DNA from: Bulleidia sp.
GTDB lineage: Bacteria > Bacillota_I > Bacilli_A > Erysipelotrichales > Erysipelotrichaceae
Length of the DNA: 5,962 nucleotides
Direction of reading: 5' to 3'
NCBI GenBank assembly: GCA_016293365.1
Contig: JAEDEK010000116.1
Location: 1-5,962, forward strand
The notes beneath the pieces are model-generated. The model ran no database searches. It was not told the DNA's origin and worked only from the letters and a program-made list of their open reading frames with translations. Shown here piece after piece: positions 2,827 to 5,962 of the stretch; the first letter of the stretch is position 1, and each line of letters starts with the position of its first letter. The position numbers and the translations under genes were made by a program.

Positions 2827-5733
2827 ATGAAGTACAGCACATACCATTGTGGCTTTGCTGATTCTAGAAGAGTGGCTTTTGCGGAAATTGCCGATATAGA
2901 TGATGACGATGATGTAAAAGAACCTTATATGAAACTGGACATTCCAAAACTGCAGGTTTTGGAAGATGGCACAGTATCTTATGATACCTTTGGTGTGGAT
3001 ACAGTTGGCAGAGACTTTGAACTGGATGAAATCGTAACACTGACGATCAGCGAAGGTTTCGAATTTGTTCCTGCTGCTATCCATGACCATGATGGTACTG
3101 TTTTACAGAATGTAGAGTGGAGCGCAGATGGCAAAACAGTAAAAGTGCCTGTGTATAAAGCATATGATACAGGTTTTGATATGGAGGCAATGACCATCAA
3201 AGCAACAACAGCAAAAGTTGACGATGAGGCATTGCTGACAGTCAGCGCAGAGCATTACCCTTCTGTTTCCAAAGTGATTGCGGTCGTTGTAGAAGAGATC
3301 ACAGAAACACCCGATGATGACGATGAAGATCAGGATGATAGCAGAGAACCTTATATGAAACTGGATATTCCAAAACTGCAGGTTTTGGAAGATGGCACAG
3401 TATCTTATGATACTTTTGGGGTAGATACTAGATATAGAGATTTCAAACTGGATGAAATCGTAACCCTGACAATCAGCGAGGGATTCGAATTTGTGGAAAG
3501 TCCCATCCATGACCATGATGGTACGATTCTGAAGAATGTAGAGTGGAGCGCCGATGGCAAGACTGTAAAAGTGCCTGTATATAAGGCGGAAGATACAGGT
3601 TTTGATATGGAAGCAATGACAATTAAGGCAACAACAGCTAAAATTGGCGATGAAGCATTGTTGACAGTTAGTGCGGTGAATTATCCAGATGTTTCTCAGG
3701 TGATTGCAACAGTAGCAGACCCGAATGCATTGAATTGCAGTATTTCTGTAGATAAAATCGTTAGAGTAGAAGAAGGAGATTCTGTTACACTGGAAGATGT
3801 TGAAATCGATGCAGAAGGTATAGATTTTACAACAAGCGAAACATTGACACTGACGCTATCTGAAGGATTTACCTTTGTAACAAATGCCAAAATAGATACA
3901 AATCAGGCGGATATCGTAAGTTTTACAAAAGATGAACTGGTGTTGCAGCCTAAGAAGACTACCGACGAAATCGTTATTGAAGATATGGAAATCAAAGTGA
4001 CAACCGCAGAGGTTGGCGATATTGCAAGACTGGCTATCGTTGGCGACAAGAGAGTTAGCACAGGTGTAAAAGTTGCCAAAGTGGTTGATGCAGAGGAAAC
4101 AAAAACAGTTATGTTCGAAGTTGAATCTGATCTGGTTATCGTGGATGGACATAAGATCAGAATAGATCGTCCTGATCCAGCAATCTGGATGGATGAGGAT
4201 GACAATGTGATGATTGCCATGAGAGCTGTTTCTATGATTTTGCAGGAACTGGATGATGAAGCTGAAGTTTTGTGGGATCCTGATGCAATGGTTGCAACAT
4301 TTATTAGTGGCAATAATGTAGTAAGTCTTACAGTAGGTTCTGATATTGCAGTTGTAAATGGCGAGAATGCAAAACTGGAATCAAAATGCAACATAAGAGA
4401 TTATGCTGATGGCGGATATGTATGTTTCCCTATGAAGGGCTTCTTTGAAGTATTTGGAGCAGAAGATTGGGAAATGGAAGATGAAGAAGGCGGCTTTAAT
4501 CTGGATCTGGAACCTGTAAAAAATATTGAGTTGGTACTGGATGTGGAAATACAGACAGTCAAACATGGTGGTAAGGCAGTCTATAATGTGTTTGGCATCG
4601 ATAAGACCAATGGTGGCAGATTCAAAGAAAATGATAAAGTAACACTGACACTGAGCGAAGGTTTTGCCTTTGTAAAAGGTTCTGTATATGACCATGATGG
4701 CACAGAAATCAAAGTTGCAGAATGGGATAAGAATAGAATCGTTTATCTGGCTCCTGCAGACCCCGGTCATGGCTTTGATATGGAAGAACTGACCATCTAT
4801 GCGGAATCTGCAAAACCCGGCGAAGTGGCAACAGTAACAGCCTATGTGGATGGTTATGAACCTGTTTCTAAAGATGTACTGACTGTTGTGAAGGCATCTT
4901 CCGGCGGCGGTGGCGGTGGCGGCAGTAAAAAAGAACCTGCCAAAACAGAAACACCTAAAGCAGAAACAGATACAACGAAGGTATCTGTAGCAGAAACTAC
5001 AACAGAGGCTGGCACAGCTACAACAGTGGATACAACTTCTCAGACAGTGAATGCTGTGGCACAGGAAGAAAAAGCGGTATACCATGAACAGTTGAGCCAG
5101 AATAACCCTACGGTATCGGTTGTTGGCGACGGCGCATATACTTTTGCAGTAGCGGCAGACAGTGAAAGCGCAGTATCCTCTGGCAGCGGCGTGAAAGATC
5201 CCGAAAAGGTTTCCTTTGACCTGAGCGGTCAGAATCTGGCAGACACTTCTCATCTGACACTGGTAAAATATGTGACACAGCCCGATGGTACAGTGGAAGT
5301 AGTGAAACTGGGTGGTGCATTTGACCCTGAAACGAATACATTCTCTGCATATGCGGACGGCGAGGGTGTATATGATCTGGTACATGATCCTGATGTAACA
5401 AAAATTACATTTGCCATTGGTCAGACAGAGGTTTCCATGAATGACGAAGTGAAGAAAAATGATGTAGCTCCTATTCTTCATGAAAACAAGACAATGGTTC
5501 CTCTGCGCAGTATTGCGGAAGCATTAGGCGCAAAAGTAGAGTGGGATGAAGTGGCGAGAGTAGTCCATATCGTACAGGAAGACAAGGTGGTTTCTCTGGC
5601 GATGGATGGTGATGATGCGACAGCAATGATCATGAATGACAGAACAATGGTTCAGCTGCGTTATATTGGCGAAAACTTTGGTGCAAGTGTTCGCTGGATT
5701 CCTAGTACACAGAGCATTGAGATTGTAAAATAA
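2827..5733 (+). CDS. Large repeat-containing surface-type protein with C-terminal copper-amine-oxidase-N-like stalk domain; signal peptide apparently lost
   Basis: The ATG start (2827) gives 968 aa. The frame opens after a TAA at 2803-2805; a TTG at 2815 and a GTG at 2872 are alternatives. None has a usable SD (AAAAGG is 1 base from the ATG). Residues 16-20 read VAFA-E, like a signal-peptidase site, but no hydrophobic core precedes it. Order of parts: acidic linker (25-29); repeat 1 (32-154); acidic linker (155-173, DDDDEDQDD); repeat 2 (174-296); diverged repeat 3 (about 299-420); a degenerate stalk-like domain (429-560); repeat 4 (563-689); Gly7 (693-699); a Thr/Glu/Lys-rich linker (700-740); a beta-rich region with GGAFDPETNTFSAYADGEGVYDL; and a copper-amine-oxidase-N1-like domain (859-968) with TMVPLRSIAEALGAKVEW and its second half TMVQLRYIGENFGASVRW. 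Such domains occur in secreted or wall-associated clostridial proteins and are not oxidases. No LPXTG motif or SLH domain is present. Expression and export are doubtful as the gene stands. Confidence 0.85.
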   Translation: MKYSTYHCGFADSRRVAFAEIADIDDDDDVKEPYMKLDIPKLQVLEDGTVSYDTFGVDTVGRDFELDEIVTLTISEGFEFVPAAIHDHDGTVLQNVEWSADGKTVKVPVYKAYDTGFDMEAMTIKATTAKVDDEALLTVSAEHYPSVSKVIAVVVEEITETPDDDDEDQDDSREPYMKLDIPKLQVLEDGTVSYDTFGVDTRYRDFKLDEIVTLTISEGFEFVESPIHDHDGTILKNVEWSADGKTVKVPVYKAEDTGFDMEAMTIKATTAKIGDEALLTVSAVNYPDVSQVIATVADPNALNCSISVDKIVRVEEGDSVTLEDVEIDAEGIDFTTSETLTLTLSEGFTFVTNAKIDTNQADIVSFTKDELVLQPKKTTDEIVIEDMEIKVTTAEVGDIARLAIVGDKRVSTGVKVAKVVDAEETKTVMFEVESDLVIVDGHKIRIDRPDPAIWMDEDDNVMIAMRAVSMILQELDDEAEVLWDPDAMVATFISGNNVVSLTVGSDIAVVNGENAKLESKCNIRDYADGGYVCFPMKGFFEVFGAEDWEMEDEEGGFNLDLEPVKNIELVLDVEIQTVKHGGKAVYNVFGIDKTNGGRFKENDKVTLTLSEGFAFVKGSVYDHDGTEIKVAEWDKNRIVYLAPADPGHGFDMEELTIYAESAKPGEVATVTAYVDGYEPVSKDVLTVVKASSGGGGGGGSKKEPAKTETPKAETDTTKVSVAETTTEAGTATTVDTTSQTVNAVAQEEKAVYHEQLSQNNPTVSVVGDGAYTFAVAADSESAVSSGSGVKDPEKVSFDLSGQNLADTSHLTLVKYVTQPDGTVEVVKLGGAFDPETNTFSAYADGEGVYDLVHDPDVTKITFAIGQTEVSMNDEVKKNDVAPILHENKTMVPLRSIAEALGAKVEWDEVARVVHIVQEDKVVSLAMDGDDATAMIMNDRTMVQLRYIGENFGASVRWIPSTQSIEIVK
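2920..3714 (+). repeat. Near-identical tandem protein repeats 1 and 2 (426-bp period)
   Basis: Copy 1 is 2920-3288 and copy 2 is 3346-3714. By hand count the 123-residue copies differ at about 16 positions (roughly 87% identical). The first 28 residues, from EPYMKLDIPKLQ, are identical, and their DNA differs at very few bases. Each copy is preceded by an Asp-rich tract, so the duplicated unit probably included linker plus domain. More diverged copies lie at about 3721-4086 and 4513-4893 and share the LTLSEGFxFV and, in the last copy, the DHDGT and GFDMEELTI motifs. The small number of changes indicates a recent duplication or ongoing gene conversion. Confidence 0.9.
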
Positions 5734-5742
5734 AAGAATGAT

Positions 5743-5779
5743 ATAAGGACGAAATCTATTTAGGTTTCGTCCTTATTTT
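5743..5779 (+). terminator. Rho-independent terminator of the large protein gene
   Basis: ATAAGGACGAAA (5743-5754) pairs perfectly with TTTCGTCCTTAT (5765-5776), a 12-bp stem with a 10-base loop. T-rich sequence follows (TTATTTTG, through 5779). It begins 9 bases after the TAA stop of the large gene. Because the stem is symmetric, with A-rich sequence on its other side, it may also dampen transcription entering from the right. Confidence 0.9.
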
Positions 5780-5800
5780 GTGCGCTTAAGCATGAAATAA

Positions 5801-5819
5801 CCACCAGCTCTGCTGGTGG
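5801..5819 (+). repeat. IS200-type left-end hairpin
   Basis: CCACCAGC, loop TCT, GCTGGTGG: a perfect 8-bp stem with a 3-base loop. In IS200/IS605 elements the transposase recognises a subterminal hairpin like this on one strand, while bases at its foot guide cleavage. The palindrome GCTTAAGC lies just to its left at 5784-5791. In IS200 a stem near this end also blocks transcription from outside; here it has no T-run of its own. Confidence 0.8.
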
Positions 5820-5840
5820 CATAAAACGCTTATAGCAGTA

Positions 5841-5903
5841 AAAACCTCCTTTGATACAATGAAAGTGGTTCCCCAACCGCGATCAAAGATCAAAGGAGGT
5901 TTT
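5841..5903 (+). promoter_or_regulatory. Hairpin sequestering the tnpA ribosome binding site
   Basis: AAAACCTCCTTTGAT (5841-5855) is the exact complement of ATCAAAGGAGGTTTT (5889-5903), a 15-bp stem that buries the AAAGGAGG SD of tnpA. The 33-base loop holds a second small stem, GTGGTT/AACCGC (5865-5870 with 5875-5880, loop CCCC). In IS200 a leader stem-loop of this kind, together with an antisense RNA (art200), keeps transposase translation very low; the same role is inferred here. GATCAAA is directly repeated (5881-5887 and 5888-5894), so the tip of the left arm could also pair one repeat earlier. Confidence 0.85.
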
Positions 5904-5907
5904 ATTT

Positions 5908-5962
5908 ATGAATGACATTAAAAGTTTATCACATTCAAAATGGAGATGTAAATATCATATCG
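5908..5962 (+). CDS. tnpA: IS200/IS605-family transposase TnpA, N-terminus only
   Basis: The 18 codons present read MNDIKSLSHSKWRCKYHI, matching the conserved N-terminus of IS200-type TnpA (SLSHxKWxCKYHIVF). This is a small (about 150 aa) Tyr1 HUH endonuclease that excises and inserts single-stranded DNA at the element ends. The HUH motif and catalytic tyrosine lie beyond the window. AAAGGAGG ends 8 bases before the ATG, which fixes the start, but it is held in the leader hairpin. Whether the copy is intact cannot be judged. Confidence 0.9.
   Translation, partial: MNDIKSLSHSKWRCKYHI

Larger units (their letters stand above)
5781..5962 (+). mobile_element. IS200/IS605-family insertion sequence, left end (right part off the window)
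   Basis: A left-end hairpin (5801-5819), a long leader hairpin over the transposase ribosome binding site (5841-5903) and the start of tnpA (5908) occur in the order known for IS200. These elements move as single strands by a Tyr1 HUH transposase and make no target duplication or terminal inverted repeats, so the exact left tip cannot be fixed here. It lies between the terminator T-run (5779) and the hairpin foot (5801). The element sits immediately behind the large gene's terminator, where it does no visible damage. Confidence 0.85.

Noticed and set aside
2735..2830. 31-codon plus-strand frame (MATAALYFGRVGYEEG...) in the junction
   Set aside because: The SD is weak (GGAAG, 10 bases away), no family is recognised, and it ends before the large gene in another frame. 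It may be a gene scrap, so it is only mentioned under the junction.
2788..2900. Minus-strand scrap reading WYVLYFMPFGND, vaguely like the N-terminus of NusG-type proteins
   Set aside because: It has no start and runs into a stop after a few residues; the resemblance is too short to support.
2920..3714. CRISPR-like array
   Set aside because: The repeats are long, in-frame protein domains with a 426-bp period and no short repeat/spacer structure.
4381..5481. Long minus-strand frame (366 codons) opposite the large gene
   Set aside because: Its translation is Cys/Phe/His-rich with no recognisable domain and no ribosome binding site. It is the complement of the repetitive plus-strand gene, whose domains are clear.
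5401..5730. Calling the large protein a copper amine oxidase
   Set aside because: Only the N-terminal-type stalk domain is present. No catalytic oxidase domain, topaquinone tyrosine context or copper-binding histidines are seen.

Overview
The window looks like an accessory stretch of a low-to-moderate GC Firmicute, most likely a gut Clostridia. The evidence is strong AGGAGG-type Shine-Dalgarno (SD) sequences, a large acidic surface-type protein ending in a copper-amine-oxidase-N-like stalk domain, and acidic EEY/DPxDF repeat proteins. No taxonomic marker gene is present, so this placement is inference.

Layout. From about 2700 down to 1, everything reads on the minus strand as a probable operon. 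In transcription order it holds: a 5'-truncated acidic protein with two 34-residue repeats (2701-2393); a 92-aa coiled-coil protein (2368-2090); a 58-aa charged helical protein (2043-1867); a 65-aa two-helix membrane protein (1830-1633); a PPP-family serine/threonine phosphatase (1549-881); and, 17 bases later, an ADP-ribosylglycohydrolase that runs off the left edge (863 to <1). The five downstream genes each have a good SD. A perfect extended -10 box just before the phosphatase could give the last two genes their own transcript.

Roughly 2702-2870 is a junction with no convincing gene. On its left the acidic-repeat gene has lost its start. On its right a 968-aa plus-strand protein (2827-5733) begins with no usable SD and no signal peptide, yet retains what looks like the last residues of one (VAFA then E). 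Both divergent genes therefore seem to have been beheaded at the same place, which suggests a deletion, an insertion or a cassette exchange. The large protein is built from two nearly identical ~123-aa beta-type repeats behind acidic linkers, a third diverged repeat, a degenerate stalk-like domain, a fourth repeat, a Gly7 linker, a Thr/Glu/Lys-rich stretch and a C-terminal copper-amine-oxidase-N-like domain.

A strong intrinsic terminator (5743-5779) closes that gene. Directly after it an IS200/IS605-family insertion sequence begins. It shows a left-end hairpin, a long hairpin that buries the transposase SD, and the first 18 codons of tnpA at the right edge.

The most unusual points are the paired 5' truncations at one junction, the pairing of two enzymes that remove protein modifications (phosphate and ADP-ribose) behind small membrane and coiled-coil proteins, and the near-identical tandem repeats in the large protein. 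None is proven to be a new system from this window alone.
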